Source: Talaromyces rugulosus (Eukaryota; Ascomycota; Eurotiomycetes; Eurotiales; Trichocomaceae). Taken from it: a stretch of DNA of 64,000 nucleotides. The notes under the pieces were generated by a model, which was given only the letters and a program-made list of their open reading frames with translations, made no database searches and was not told where the DNA came from. The translations under genes and the position numbers were made by a program. Every line of letters begins with the position of its first letter. Positions within the stretch are counted from its first letter, which is position 1. This document shows, piece by piece, positions 1-11,816 of the stretch. The stretch covers positions 6,696,001 through 6,760,000 of the forward strand of contig NC_049562.1 in assembly GCF_013368755.1 (NCBI RefSeq), read 5' to 3'.

Positions 1-285
1 TTGAACCTTACCCGTATAGCTCGCCATTTCCAAGATTCCTGAACACCGGAGTAAAACACCGCCTGAACTTTAACTCAATTTCGAACTAATGAACATGTAG
101 GCCAGATTTAACTTGGAAATGTATAGTCAGAACTAACTTAGCGCCGGGGTCTCGCTTTGGCTAGGAGCTGTGCGATCGTAGGACACAAAAAGGTTTATGA
201 TGATTTCGTAGTGGCAATGTTGTTATCGAGTCCATACAACAGTAAAGAACACCTAAAACAAATCTCTATGGGACGGTATAATCAA
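1..285. other. Intergenic, no gene seen
   Basis: No convincing coding region. A short string near 133 (aacttagcgccgg) recurs near 49367, so this may be decayed repeat DNA. Confidence 0.5.
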
Positions 286-1080
286 AGGGTGGTGATCTAG
301 CGACACCCCGACAGAACTTATAGTTCTGATTGGGCAATATCCTTCCAAGTTTTACCATATTTAGTAACAGGATCTAGGGTTAGGGTTAAAGATAACACTT
401 ATTAATTAAAGCCTTAGGGGCTGCCAGACTATATTTCAGTCAATTAAGATGCACAGCTCAGAAAAGGAGCGCACCTTGCTTGCCTGTTACTCACTCTCAT
501 CACCTAGCCACAACGCTAACTGGCACCACAGTCACGCCGCTTGCTTCTCCTGGTCTGATTCTGGTTGGTCTTGTCGTCCCAATTATCACGAATTTCATTA
601 TCCTTATTCTTGTGTCTCTGAGTACTGAATTTACTGGGGTATACAGAGCGACTGCCACATATGTGTACACATGTACATAGTCCAGAACTCAAAGACCATG
701 ACAGTTTTATTCTTTATCATTCTGCCTCACAAAGATAGATGTAACCCTCCCTCTAGTTGAGGCCTAGGTGTGATGGGTGCCATTCACTAACTACCTGATG
801 ATGCAGCTAGAACACCCTAATGTAACGAACACAAGGAAGTATCGCTCGGGTATTTAGCGTCTGGAGACGCCCCGAGTTTCCTACGCGTTATGGGCGGCTT
901 GGGGCAAGGTTTGGGAGCTCCCAAGTCTTGAATTAATAAGTGTAAAGCGTTATCTTTAACCCTAACCCTAGGTCCTGTTACTAAATATGGTGAAACTTGT
1001 AGGAAATTCCCCAATCAGAACTATAAGTTCCGTGGGGGTGTCGTTCCAACGACACCCTGGTGTCGCTAGATCACTACCCT
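286..1080. mobile_element. Non-autonomous element with long terminal inverted repeats
   Basis: The left arm (286 to about 430) and right arm (about 905 to 1080) are imperfect inverted copies of each other. Both ends read AGGGTRGTGATCTAGCGACACC, and both arms carry a short TTAGGG-type run (about 375-388 and 956-969). The middle 430-905 has no credible transposase; small open frames there show no recognisable domain. The structure resembles a MITE or internally deleted DNA transposon of about 795 bp. I could not see a clear target-site duplication, so class assignment is open. Confidence 0.65.
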
Positions 1081-1318
1081 AATTAAATCCAACTTTAGTC
1101 ATGAAAACTCGGACTGTCCTCTGAAGCCTCAATCAAGGATGGTCTGAGCTTGACTACAACGGGCCAGAACATATTTTACAGCAGCTTCAACTTCTTGTAT
1201 GATGCAAGTTTCCGTATGTCACGAGCGTGGCAGTCATCGATGAACTGACAGGCCCACAGCTCAAAAAAATGAAAACGAAGAAATCAAAACAAATAACTAT
1301 TACTCCACTTTTCACTAT
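1081..1318. other. Intergenic, 3' side of the P450 gene
   Basis: No coding signal. It lies between the inverted-repeat element and the stop codon of the minus-strand P450. Confidence 0.5.
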
Positions 1319-3370
1319 CTAGCGGCTTTCCAGTACCACATGAAAGGGGCCTAGGGTTGTAGTGAAGTAGTCAGTCGCGTGCGTGAACAACTTATCCTCC
1401 TTCTGGCTGTGTACTGGCTCGAGATCAAATTTGGAAATCATTAATGCGGCGGCGACGCGGATCTCGCATAAACTCAGATTCTTACCCAAGCAGGACCGCC
1501 TCCCTAAAATGGGCCGATCTGGTTAGAGCTATTTTCACGAAATAGGAATCATATAATGACCGTTGTCTTACCTATCGTCCACGGCACTAAAGCGCTCTTG
1601 TTCAAAATCAGCTCCGGACGGGTGGTGAAGCGCTCCGGAATCCACTCATCGGGCTCTAGGAAGCAGGCCTCATCTGGATTACTTTCATTAGTACGACATA
1701 CAATCCTCACTACCCTCTCAAACCGGGTGCACAACCAACTAACCTCTAAAAAGGCTGTACTGCGGCGTATAGATCGTCGTTCCTTCCGGGATAAAGGTAC
1801 CGCGCACGGTCATACCGCCCTTAGGCGGGTTGCGGAGACCTGCCGAGGGCACAGCTGGGTTTAGACGCAGTGTCTCGTAGATGCAGGCATTGAAGTGCTT
1901 CAGATGTTGTAGCGCGTGATAGTCTCGGATGTCGACGGACTGAAGTTCCTCGCGCACACGAGCGAGCGGAGCTGGCTCATGGATGAGGTAAAAGAGAAGG
2001 CAAGGGAGGACTTGGCGGACGGGGTCGCTGGCGCGTGTGTGGTCAGAATGCGATCTGCAGCACTTGGAAGCTGAGCAATGGACGAAAAACTTACCTGCCG
2101 GCCGCAACGACAAGCACAAAATCACCCAATACCCAGTTCCAATTCTTCTTGATGCCGCCGTTCTTCATGGCATCACCGAGGACGAGGCCGATAATGTTCG
2201 ACCGCTCACCTTTATTCTCCTGTGAAATCGACACCGCAATTAGTCTTTGACACGTATACGATATGTGGTTTGAACGCACCTGGATATTTCTTTCAAGCTC
2301 CTCGTTCGCCCAGCTCATAAACTGTCGGTAGTACTTTATACGCTCGACGAAGGGGATACCCATCAGAAGGTGCTTGATCCACGGGGCGTAGTTCAGGCTG
2401 CCCAGCTTCTTGTGTGCGATGTGCCAAAGCCAGAGAATCGGGTGTTCACCATCGCTAAGGTTCTTGAAGTCGATGGTGAGGCCCAGCATACCCATCAAGT
2501 CGAAGCTGTAGTATTCGAACCACGCCGAAAGGTCGACCTGTGTGCCCTGTCGCTTGCGCAGTTGCTCGACCAATAAGTCGGCGTAGTGATAAACAAGCGG
2601 CAGATTCTGGTCAAGTGCTGTGCGCGATGATATTAGTGGGGAAATGCTCTTCCTCCAGCCGCGGGGAGTCTTGATTCCGATAGTTGAAGTAGATACCTTT
2701 GATGCTAAATGCCTGTTCCCACAACTTTCGACGGTAGCCATGGGCGACTGGATCCCGTGTAGTGTCGAGAGATACCATAGGGTGGAGGATATCGTAGTAA
2801 GCCGATCGTTCACATTTCGACTCGGGCCCGTGGACCTGATAATAGGCGTCCCAGCCGAAGAGCGTCACTTCATTCGGGCCTTGTAGCACGGTATGTTAGC
2901 CGTATGTCCCAGGGCTTGAAAGCTAGGTTCCACCATGATTGCAGCGCGGGGCGAGTATAATTACCAGTTCGAACAATATCATCATACTGCGCTCGAAGTT
3001 GATGCAACATCTTGCAGTTTTGCTTGGTAGGATCTGTATTGCCCCACACATGCACCAACTTCGAGACACGCATGGCCGGAGGACCAGGCGCATTGCGTAG
3101 AGGGGAGAGGAAGACACGATAGATAATAATGCTAGTAAACAATGCCACCACGTACGCCGTGTCGAGTACAAGACTTTCGCAGACCGCATCGGTCATTGAC
3201 AAGTCTTGGAGCTGGTATAGTAGGCATGGCAAGAGGACGGCAGCCAGAATATGCACACGCGCAATATTAGCTGCCTGGAGATCGCGCTCTCCGTGAACGA
3301 AGTAGCCCCAATGCGCGAGCAGCCCAGCGGCGACAGCCGTGCTGACCTTTGCAGGGAAAGAGAGGAACAT
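1319..3370 (-). CDS. Cytochrome P450 monooxygenase, intact, seven exons
   Basis: Haem-thiolate monooxygenase, presumably ER-anchored and a tailoring enzyme of the neighbouring polyketide locus. Exons on the minus strand: 3370-2965, 2879-2697, 2617-2280, 2219-2095, 2027-1744, 1673-1572, 1503-1319. All junctions are GT..AG and rejoin one frame of 540 residues. Visible motifs: several hydrophobic N-terminal segments then a proline-rich hinge (SPLRNAPGPP), an I-helix motif AGSDPVRQ, the K-helix YETLRLNP, a PERF motif, and the haem signature WTIGRRSCLG with the ligand Cys near residue 484 (the codon before it is split by intron 6). Trp replaces the usual Phe at the start of the haem motif. Family assignment (CYP60/67-like grade) is only a guess. 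It diverges from the methyltransferase at 3604 across 233 bp, suggesting co-regulation. Confidence 0.92.
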
Positions 3371-3603
3371 CTGAGGAGGCCGAGTTGAGGATAAATGAGT
3401 ATTTGCAAAAGTCTTCACATTCCTGAAAGTCTCTCCTCGCAGGGATGGCCTACTTTGAAGTGGAGAGTTCGAGAATGCAGTGAGGGGAAGCCAGGCAGAG
3501 GGGTCGAGCAAGCAATCCCGGTTTGGATCACATATATCTATGGGTTAACATCCGTCCCCTTCTCTCCGAACAAAAGTTTTCAGCTCCCTAAGATCAACCT
3601 GCA
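3371..3603. promoter_or_regulatory. Divergent promoter region between P450 and methyltransferase
   Basis: A 233 bp gap separates two outward-facing start codons. Such compact head-to-head spacing is common for co-regulated cluster genes in fungi. I could not identify a specific regulator site. Confidence 0.5.
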
Positions 3604-4514
3604 ATGATGGCTTCGACAACGCCCGACTATGTCTTTACGCGGGACTACCTCGACAATAACCGGTTCGTGGCCCCCTGATGAGAAATCTTGCCGAGCTAAC
3701 CTGAACTTTAGCATGAACCTCCAACACTATCAATGGATTGCGCTGTTTGGTTATCTCCTGCATCCGGTCATCCCGACTGACAGAGCCAACCTGCGCATCG
3801 CTGACGTTGGTACCGGCACGGCGTAAGATATCCCACTCCCTGCCATACAAGTAAGCTAAGTGACATTACAGGGTATGGCTAACGGAACTTGCATCTTGCT
3901 TGCCGGATACAGTCAAGTTCGAAGGCCTTGACGTCTCCATGGCGGCGGCCCCGCCTGCACAGTGGTTGCCCGCTAACGTGATTCTGCGCCACTGGGACAT
4001 CAAAGAGCCCGTTCCGAGCGAGCTTTTGGGGGCCTACGATGTGGTGCACGTTCGTAACCTGGCATTTGTATTGCGTGGCAGTGAGGTGCCCGCCGTGCTA
4101 GAGCGCCTGGTGTCGCTGCTCCGACCCGGCGGTGCGCTGCAGTGGGGAGAGCCGGACGTATCTTCTTTCCGCATTGAGACAGTCACCGCGCTGAGATCGC
4201 TTTTGACGCTCTCGCAGCCTCAAGATGACCGACTGCGCCCAACGTGGGTGCCGCAGCTGCCCAAATTGTACCGCGCTGCGGGCTTAGCCGCAGTCGAGGA
4301 GGACGTACGCGACGCCCCGTCACATTTAGCGCTGGCAATGCATGAATGCAACCTGCCAATTCACGAACTGGTCGCGCGAAAAAGCAAGAACAAGGCCGTG
4401 ATTGAAGCTGTACAAGACCTAATGCCTCAGGTCAAGGCCGAGACGCGCCAGGGCGCCTGCTGGGCGTTTACACGTTGGATAGTTGTGGGGTGGAAGAACA
4501 GTGAGGACAAGTAA
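3604..4514 (+). CDS. SAM-dependent methyltransferase (class I fold)
   Basis: Small-molecule methyltransferase, likely cytosolic and a tailoring enzyme. Exons 3604-3662, 3712-3822 and 3872-4514 join to 270 residues. The glycine-rich SAM-binding loop is IADVGTGTAVWLTEL, formed across intron 2, followed by the acidic motif LDVSM and the post-I motif ending DVVHVRNLAF. The start was chosen at the first of two adjacent ATGs. The family is that of stand-alone fungal methyltransferases found with polyketide synthases, including LaeA-like and UMTA-like forms. The substrate is not predictable. No damage is visible, in contrast to the hydrolase and PKS genes downstream. Confidence 0.85.
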
Positions 4515-4845
4515 CAGGGGCAAGGTTGCAGCGCAGAAGGGGTCACTTTTCTTGCTGTAATATCTGATACCAATACATATCAAAGAATTAGTGTGAAGTG
4601 GATATACAGGCGGTGAAATCAATCTAGTGCACTCATCGAGGATCTTAGAGGGGCGCGCCGGCACGGTTACCGAGTATCTTCTCTACTATTCTGCATTCAA
4701 GGCACGGACGATCTGCGTAACTTACTTTACATACGCTTAGGCCGACGATCGTCGCAGCCCCACGCAACCGCCCCGCCTCTCCATTTTACCGTATCTGTCA
4801 AATCGAATTGTGGACTGCGGTAATATTTCCTAACCCTAACCCTAA
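4515..4845. other. Intergenic with interstitial telomere-type repeats
   Basis: No gene seen. At 4829-4850 there are three consecutive CCCTAA units directly beside the end of a pogo element, suggesting a former subtelomeric position or repair-inserted telomere sequence. Confidence 0.6.
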
Positions 4846-4849
4846 CCCT

Positions 4850-5420
4850 AATGAACTAGTACCGTCCCTCACTGCGCCGTGCACGTCCCACCTAGTGGCA
4901 CGATTTTTAAGCGTTGACAATATATACAAATTGAAGCTCTACAACAACATACAACAATCAAATATATTAAAAATTATGGTGTAGCAGTGAATCAAACATA
5001 AGGAATTCAGTAAGGAAATTTTTAGTTAGCGAACACGTACGGGGAGCCGGATCGGGCGGCCTCGGCGGTTTGTGGGAATAACTTCCTCGACAACTTCCTC
5101 ATGAGGCGTAGGAGCTGTCTCAGTAGGCAATTGCTGTGATTTTGGGTGCGTTCGCTTCGTACGAGGCTTCGAAGTAGCTAGATTGTCTTTTTGAAGCTGT
5201 AAATCTGCTGCCTTAGCAAGCTTTTCGTCGGCTTTAAGGCGCTCTTTTTCTATAGCCTCTTATTGTTGCTGTTCTTGCTGTTTTTGGCGAATTTGAGCCC
5301 TTTTAATCTTTTCAAGCTCTCTGGCTTCCTTTAAAAGCCTTTTTTAAAGCTTTTTATTATCTTTACGCGCTTGCTCCTGCGCGGCTTCCTCGCTGTTAGT
5401 TCCGATCCCGTGCAGGCAGA
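4850..5420 (-). pseudogene. pogo/Fot1-type transposase, C-terminal fragment with terminal repeat
   Basis: Minus-strand remnant of a Tc1/mariner-superfamily DDE transposase. The end near 5026 translates to a basic C-terminus ending RGRPIRLPVRVR, typical of pogo-class fungal transposases, preceded by a long Lys/Glu/Gln-rich helix. At least two in-frame stops interrupt the helix, and the catalytic domain is absent upstream. The outer terminal repeat at about 4855-4905 (GTGCACGTCCCACCTAGTGGCAC) matches the start of the pogo copy at about 9286. Confidence 0.7.
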
Positions 5421-5922
5421 GAATTCTAAATTTATGGTCTTGATTTTTCTGTATCGTCATTTTCAGTCCTTTGCCTTGAAAACACGGTGCAACCAGGGAG
5501 CTGTGCAGAGTGAGACACGATTGCGTCGGATAGTATGAAGTAGATAGAGGTAGTAAAATTAGACAAACTATGATATAGCACCCGTGTTAATTATATACCC
5601 AGCGGTGCAGGGTAGATAATCACTCGGAAAGGTACCGCCGATAATAGAATTTGGACTTCTACTTTTAGACCTCAGAAACATTTAAGCTACTTCGTACGCT
5701 TATGCTAAGATGTATTTATAGACAATCGTTTTAGGGCTCTGGTAACCAATATTTAAAGCACTTAACGGGTAACATACGCCAATTTTCTGCTTAGAGAAGC
5801 TTTTATCACACTAAAATTACAGGAACAAATATGGAAAGTCTTCGTCTTCTGTTACAGCGATCAATATCAATATGCGACGGGAATACACCGTTTAGGTGAA
5901 AATGAATGCAAGAAATGCTTAT
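5421..5922. other. Intergenic, no gene seen
   Basis: AT-leaning sequence between the pogo fragment and the 3' end of the membrane-protein gene. No coding signal found. Confidence 0.5.
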
Positions 5923-7126
5923 CTAGGAGGAGACCTGAAATGCCCTTTTCACGTGGATTCGATCCATCGCCTTAAGGCTGTGAGAGTCCCCGTCTTCCTC
6001 GTCGATGTTGTGATAGGCTGAATATGACAATCCCACCTCGCTCTCAGTGTCATTGAAGCGGTCCCTGATCATGCCTTTGGCGCTTCCAATGGTGATGATG
6101 CCGTTTGGGTTACCCACCTTATAGCCAGCACTCCTTGCTGTGGTGCTCCGACCACCGTTCGTTTTGATTCGTACAAAGCTGTAAATTACTGGAGCACAGG
6201 CACATATAGTGGACAGATTCATTTCGACATTAGTCCATATGCCGGCGGTAGTGAGGGTATCTATAATAGGATCAGTCGATCCTGTTCAAAGTAATGATAA
6301 AGCACGGCCGGGGTAGGGGAACTTACAGGTTAAATCGGCGATATCGACCACCAACAAGTAGACGATACGAAGGATACTCGTGATAATTGTACTAGACTCT
6401 AATGTGAGTGCCATAGGACATATAATTGAGCTGGCTCCAAGGCCACACTTACAACGCTCCCAGCATGAAGACAAAAGAGACCAGCACCTTCCGGCGCAGG
6501 GACATATTGAGCTTCCACACCTTAAACTGCGCAATGCCCAGAATCAGCATGTCCAAGACAATGTTTACAACGGCCATCGAGGTCCAAAAGGCGCGGTCGT
6601 TAATGGATGTGTACGGCATGCCAACGTTCCACTGTGCTTGGACGGGTTGGTCGGAGAGGATGAGGCCCAAAGTGGCGGCCAGGCAATTTCCGACGATCAA
6701 AACAAGGATGATGCGCATGAAAATCCTGAAATGATCATCAATAGAGAAAATGCGATGATAGAAGAATACGATCGAAGCCTTAGACCCCGCGACGCTGAAG
6801 TTGTAGAGCACGTCGGTTGCTAGCGCAAGCTTGAGATAATTATCCAGCTGGGCGACTGTATAGGTGGTGATGTGATATCCCGCGCCCGCAATTGATGGTA
6901 TGGAGATTAATATCGTGCCAATCAGGACACCGACAGCATAGACGAGGGCCGCGAGAGCAGTCCAGTCATCGAGTGCGTAGTCACGATTGCGACTGCGATG
7001 GGCGAATCGCAGCGCGACACAGACGGCGGCCACGAAGGTGAGCACACAGGCGACGATATCGTACTTTGTAAAGCCAGGACTCACCGCATTAGGATGCAAA
7101 ACGGGTGTCTCACTGGAAGTTGACAT
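5923..7126 (-). CDS. Pth11-like seven-transmembrane protein (rhodopsin-domain family)
   Basis: Integral plasma-membrane protein of the fungal Pth11-related receptor-like class. Exons on the minus strand: 7126-6453, 6391-6327 and 6260-5923, joining to 358 residues. The hydropathy pattern fits seven membrane helices, beginning with a helix around FVAAVCVALRF. Typical motifs are LDDWTALAA after helix 1, LxLALATDVLYN, SIVFFYHRIF, and TAGIWTNVEMNLSTICAC near the last helix. The last two helices are only continuous after splicing introns 1 and 2. The cytosolic tail of about 95 residues is polar. No CFEM domain is present. Ligand and function are unknown; proximity to the PKS locus may be incidental. 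Confidence 0.85.
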
Positions 7127-8118
7127 GATGGCTAGGTCGAGTGTTGAGGATGAGGCGGATTGAATAGAGATGGAATAATCGTCTCAACCGCCTTAAAAGA
7201 GAGACAGGAAGTGCAGAAGTGATGGAGGGGGGTTTAGGCCCTTTTCTCTAAGCTGACCACACCAAGTCAAGGGCAGGGAACATGGCCGCTGCATTTAATG
7301 CATCAGTTTCGCGGATTCTCGAACCTAGCCCCAACCGTAAAGGTAAAAACAGGTCATTGTTGCGCACGGTATTGTCCCGCCATCGAAAGGTCACATCGTC
7401 AGGGAATACCTTATGCAAGTTACAGAAGGTGCATGAATGACGGCTCGAGAATCGTGCTGGGGTGACAACTAACTCTAGCATATCGTCGATAATGAGCCAG
7501 GCTCTCCCTGTCCTGCACATAAGTGGGTTATCAATCAGCGGAAATAGACACCAAACCACACCTCAATTTTTAGCCGATCGCGCATCGACGATAGTCGACG
7601 TACTCCGACACTACTAAGATGTATCGGTGTATCGTAACATGTATTTCATTGAAAGTCATTCGCTAGGTATTGTTGTCAATGACTAACTGTATTTAATCAT
7701 TGTTCTGGTTAAGTTCCAATTGATTCACTGATCAAATCTGTAATACTTGAGGATGTTCGGTTCAGCAGAAAAATCAGTTTACGTTCTGGAATGAACATAC
7801 AAGGATAACTAAGAGTAAAAGTTGTGATCGGTAGTCGATCAATATACGTATAGAAGTGATTAATGGAAAAGTACCGGCACATGCATCAATGGTTACATGT
7901 GAAGCTCAAAAACAAAGAAAGATAATATGCTCCGAAACAGTTAGGGGCAGCATACCCATGGATGTTACCCCACTCTGAGTCTCTGACATTTTCGACCTCC
8001 CCTCTCTGGCGGGACCTTGTTGTGACATAAAGAAGCCTTGGCCCAGCTCAGTCCGCATCGTCATCTCCTATTTCAAGTCTTGAGCAATCTCAACTTCACC
8101 AATTCTAACAGGTACACC
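7127..8118. other. Intergenic, putative promoter of the hydrolase
   Basis: About 990 bp without a supported gene. A 103-codon minus-strand open frame (7248-7559) shows no domain and is treated as chance. Pyrimidine-rich tracts lie at about 8050-8110, just before the hydrolase start. Confidence 0.5.
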
Positions 8119-8969
8119 ATGAAGCCTACTCTTTTCATCGTCCACGGCGGCTAGCATGTTCCCGAAAGCTACGAGAGGCTCATCTCAGCGCTTAGGGCTG
8201 ACGGCTATGAAGTCCATTGCCCACGACTGCCAACCGCCAACCAGGTCAGCCAACCTGCCCCCTCCCCGCCAACTCTCTACCTCTTTGTACAGCCCAGCAG
8301 TTATTTTATTTGGCTAACACCGCCTCCTAGAGCCGACCGCCCAATGCTGATCTTTACACCGACTCGGATTTCGTGCGCTCCTACGTCTCGAGTCTTCTGG
8401 AGGCTGGGCGCGAGGTGGTTGCGATCTTGCACTCATACGGCGGGCAAGTAGGCAGTGATGCGCTTATTGGCCTTGGAAAAGCAACCCGAGAGAAAGAGGG
8501 TCTCTCGGGGGGAGTCACACACCTAATCTACACGGCTGCGTTCGCAGTGGCTGAGGGCGTAGGTATGATGGACAAAGTTCGCGAATTCGGCCATATGAAC
8601 CTGGTGCCGATAGCATTTGATTTTGCTGAGGACGACACTTGCCTGAACAATGACCCGCGCAACCTGCTGGTCGGTCCCAGTGACCTTGCCGAGGAAGAGG
8701 TGGACAAGTGCCTGGTGACGCTTGTCCGCTGGAATGGCAAGGCGATGTACTTGCCTATCCGCCACGCCGCTTGGCGTGACATTCCTGTTGCCTACATCCA
8801 CTGCACCACCGATATGACAGTGCCGTTAGACTACCAGAGGAGCTTTGTTGCAGACATGGAGAAGGCTGGCCGGCCTGTGCGCACATTTGAGCTCGCCACG
8901 GGACACTCCCCTAATCTGACAGCCACCGCTGGCGTGGTCGACGCCATTAACCAGGTTGTAAATAGCTAG
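8119..8969 (+). pseudogene. Alpha/beta hydrolase, interrupted by one nonsense codon
   Basis: Esterase-like alpha/beta hydrolase of about 254 residues. Exon 1 is 8119-8244 and exon 2 is 8331-8969, joined in phase 0. The oxyanion region reads HGG*H, where TAG at 8152-8154 stands where relatives have Trp (HGGWH). TGG to TAG is a CpA-to-TpA change on the other strand, the RIP signature. The rest is open: nucleophile elbow HSYGGQ, acid in the TTDMTVP strand, and histidine in TGHSPNL. Translation could restart internally only with loss of the oxyanion strand, so the gene is probably inactive, unless the base is an assembly error. Confidence 0.8.
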
Positions 8970-9284
8970 ATGGGATGCATTGGGATTCCTATGTGGTGGC
9001 CTTAAATCGTGCCCTGAATTGATGATAGGATGAGGGTCATACATTACTGCTTTTTTCAAGAATTGTCTCTATCTCGAATGATCTCGAATGTGTCATGGAT
9101 CTGGGCGTCGAATGGCCCTCTTTCCTCCGTTGATCTCTGCAGGTGCTTATATTCTACCACTTCCCACATTAGTTATGGTTGTGGCATAAGCAATCAAATC
9201 TTTAACAGTATCTGGTCAATCTACATTGTCAGAGTAGATTATCATACGAGATTCACTGTAAGGCTTGGCATTCATAGTAGCTCT
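8970..9284. other. Intergenic, no gene seen
   Basis: Short spacer between the hydrolase and the pogo end. No coding signal. Confidence 0.45.
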
Positions 9285-10395
9285 CTATGTACCATCCCCT
9301 CACCGCCAAGTGCACGTCCCACCTAGTTGCACTTTTTACATCAAAAACACGAAAACTGTCCAGGATTTGAAAGCGCGTCAAATCCTTCAATATGGCACCA
9401 ATTGATCTCGCACTTTAAGAATTACGCTCCTTGAAACCAGGAGAAAAGGTCAATGTTACAAAAACCGTAGAAAAGTATGGCGTTAACCGCTCAACGCTAT
9501 CGAGACGTTTCAATGGCGTTACGCGCTCAAAACAAAAGAAGCATTCCAAAGAGTTGATATATCGATTTTCAACAGGCATTGATAATGACAGGCAGAAGGC
9601 AAAGTCAGCATTCAAATATGCATATTCGGAATCAGGTTGGACCAATAATGAGCTCGGTTTGGAGTGGTTACAATCTATATTTGACCGGGAGACCAAATCT
9701 AAAGCAAGCCGAGGATGGAGGCTTCTTATCCTTGATAGGCACAATTCCCATATCAATATGAAATTTCTTGATTATTATTATCAAAATCGAATCTTATTAG
9801 CCCAATTTTCACCTCATACGACGCATACTTTACAGCCTCTTGATGTTTCTTTATTTAGGCCTCTATCTCACTTTTATAGTGAGAAACTTAATCAATTCTT
9901 ACACCAAACCCAAGGATTCACCCATCTCCGGAAACGTGATTTTTTCAGCTCATTTAGATGGCCTGGACCAAGGCTTTTACTAATTTAAATATTAAATTAG
10001 GTTCCAAATCTACTAGATTGAGCCCCTTTGATCCCGATATTATTATACATAAATTTATCAAGAAATCGAATAGCAGGCCAGTCTCTAGCAAATCTATGGC
10101 TTCAACTTTTAATGCAGAGGATTGGTGACAAATAGGACAGACAATGAATGAGATTATTAACAATACTTACACCAAAAAGACACAAAAAATCCACAACACC
10201 ATATACACACTTTCAACAGAGAATACTCTTCTTAAAACACGTTGTGAGGGCATTGAGAGAGCTCTTGTACACATACAAAAGCACCAAACAAGAAGAAACC
10301 ATTATTACTTAATATACCTGCAGATAGCCAGGGTGGCGCTATTTTTTGGAGCCTAAAGAAGATTCAGAACGCTCGGGATCAATTACCATTCCAAA
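9285..10395 (+). pseudogene. pogo/Fot1-type transposon, truncated and internally deleted
   Basis: The terminal repeat at about 9286-9340 (GTGCACGTCCCACCTAGTTGCAC) matches the repeat near 4870. The transposase starts MAPIDLAL at 9392 and hits TAA at 9416. It then continues in frame with a psq-type helix-turn-helix (VNVTKTVEKYGVNRSTLSRR) until about 9550, where sequence jumps into the DDE_1 domain, so the middle is deleted. Catalytic-core strings ILDRHNSH and THTLQPLDVSLF are present. A frameshift near 9960 moves the rest to another frame, ending around SPKKIQNARD-like sequence at about 10385. The right terminal repeat is missing; the element abuts an FSH1-like exon directly. Confidence 0.8.
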
Positions 10396-11163
10396 TTCCA
10401 TTTTTTTACCGACTGGGCTTTCACGCTGATAGCCGTGTCGCGGCGCAGGTTTTCGAGGCACAAACCGGTAGGTATCTTCTTGTTATTTCTTGGAATACGA
10501 GGTTATTAACCGGACTGACTTCCGTCCCTGTTAGCCTCCCTCCGATACCATCTAGGGGATAATTACGAATTCGACTTCGTCGATGGTGCGTACCTGTGGC
10601 CCGCGGCACCTGGCATTGAGGAAGTGTTCGGCACCCAGCAGGCTTGCTATTCTTACTTTGACGGCACTGCAGGTAGCGCACTTGCTGCGGTGGATGACCT
10701 AGCCGCTTATGTTGCTGAGAATGGTCCATTCGACGCCGTGCTCGGCTTCTCGATGGGCTCTGCTTTAGCAGCTACTCTACTGTTGCAGCCTCGTGACGGC
10801 AATGGCAAGAAACTAGCACCAACACACGATGCGGCGCGTAATCTAATCTACAGCGCCATCTTCGTGTGCGGGACTCTGCCTGTTGACTGCGCGGAGCTTC
10901 GGCGTGGCACGATGACCTGGATGGACGCTGCACGGGCTCACCAGAAGTGTTGGCCGGTAAGAGTTCCGACCGTGAACGCTTGGAGCGAGCAAGATACAGG
11001 GTATCCTGGCGAGAGTCAGCAGCTGATGCGCATGTGTGTGGAGGAGAGTCGAGTTGAACTACGACACAGTGCCGGTCATGGCGTCCCATCCAAGACGGAC
11101 GAGGTGGCGGCATTAGCGTCGTCAGTCCAGCAGATGTTATCTACTGTGCGCGCGAGAGTCTAG
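10396..11163 (+). pseudogene. FSH1-family serine hydrolase, 5' end lost to pogo fragment
   Basis: Serine hydrolase of the FSH1/DUF341 family, often found with polyketide synthases, where members may release or hydrolyse acyl intermediates. The first visible exon ends at 10467 (VFEAQT), the intron is 10468-10534, and the second exon is 10535-11163. The nucleophile elbow is GFSMGSA, the acid lies in NAWSEQDTGYP and the histidine in SAGHGVPS. No start codon exists upstream: the frame runs back into pogo sequence without ATG. The catalytic body is open, so loss of the start and promoter is the main lesion. A chimeric transcript cannot be excluded. Confidence 0.8.
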
Positions 11164-11816
11164 CATAATTACTGTATTTCCGGGGGCCAAGTCGTCACAT
11201 ATTTTTCGATGTGTCTTTTCAATAACTAAATACGTTGGTTTACAAGTTTTCGGACACTTCAGAGATTGGACTACTGCACCGCCCGTGAATGTCGCTGTGT
11301 CTCGAATTCGCTGTTGCAGACTTTAGCACTAGGACTGCATTAGTGGTAACGTAAATGATCCAAAAATACTCTGTATCGGATAGTATAAAGATATTAGTAT
11401 ATGCAGAACCGTCAAAATGGGGCCAATGAGTGAGACTCTGTGAGCATGTACGCATTGTTAATGAAAGAGCCCGTGTAGTAAAGGAGAGTGTTGATATTAG
11501 GAGAAGGACTACTATCTAATTCTTTAGTCTTTTATATAGCTTGTTATTTCAGCCTTGATGGTTTCCTTCCGCGCCATAATCTACCTTACCGTAATCTGTC
11601 TGTTTTGCAACTCCTCCACCCTTAGGCGTGCAAGTCATTGATATTCACTCTGTTGATCCCCTGAGTCATTGGCTTCCCTTTCCCACATCATCAGCCGTCA
11701 TTGACGTGCAGTACTGTAGGATTACCGGCATCTAGAGTTACTTGCAACTGTTTTTGACCTTTTTTTTATTTTTATTTTTTATTTTTTATGTAAATTCCAC
11801 GGCTTCGGTGCGGATT
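11164..11816. promoter_or_regulatory. Intergenic, upstream region of the PKS
   Basis: About 650 bp without a gene. A long T-rich tract at about 11750-11790 precedes the PKS start at 11817, as often seen in fungal promoters. Confidence 0.45.

Noticed and set aside
480..680. 66-codon hydrophobic frame in the inverted-repeat element
   Set aside because: No homology recognised, composition low-complexity, within a non-coding element.
286..1080. Target-site duplication for the 795 bp inverted-repeat element
   Set aside because: Flanks AATCAA and AATTAA do not match well enough to call one.
1319..3370. Frameshifts and stops in the P450 gene
   Set aside because: All breaks are GT..AG introns; the seven exons join to one continuous 540-residue frame with a complete haem motif.
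6380..6823. 147-codon plus-strand open frame
   Set aside because: It is the shadow of the minus-strand Pth11-like gene and has no domain of its own.
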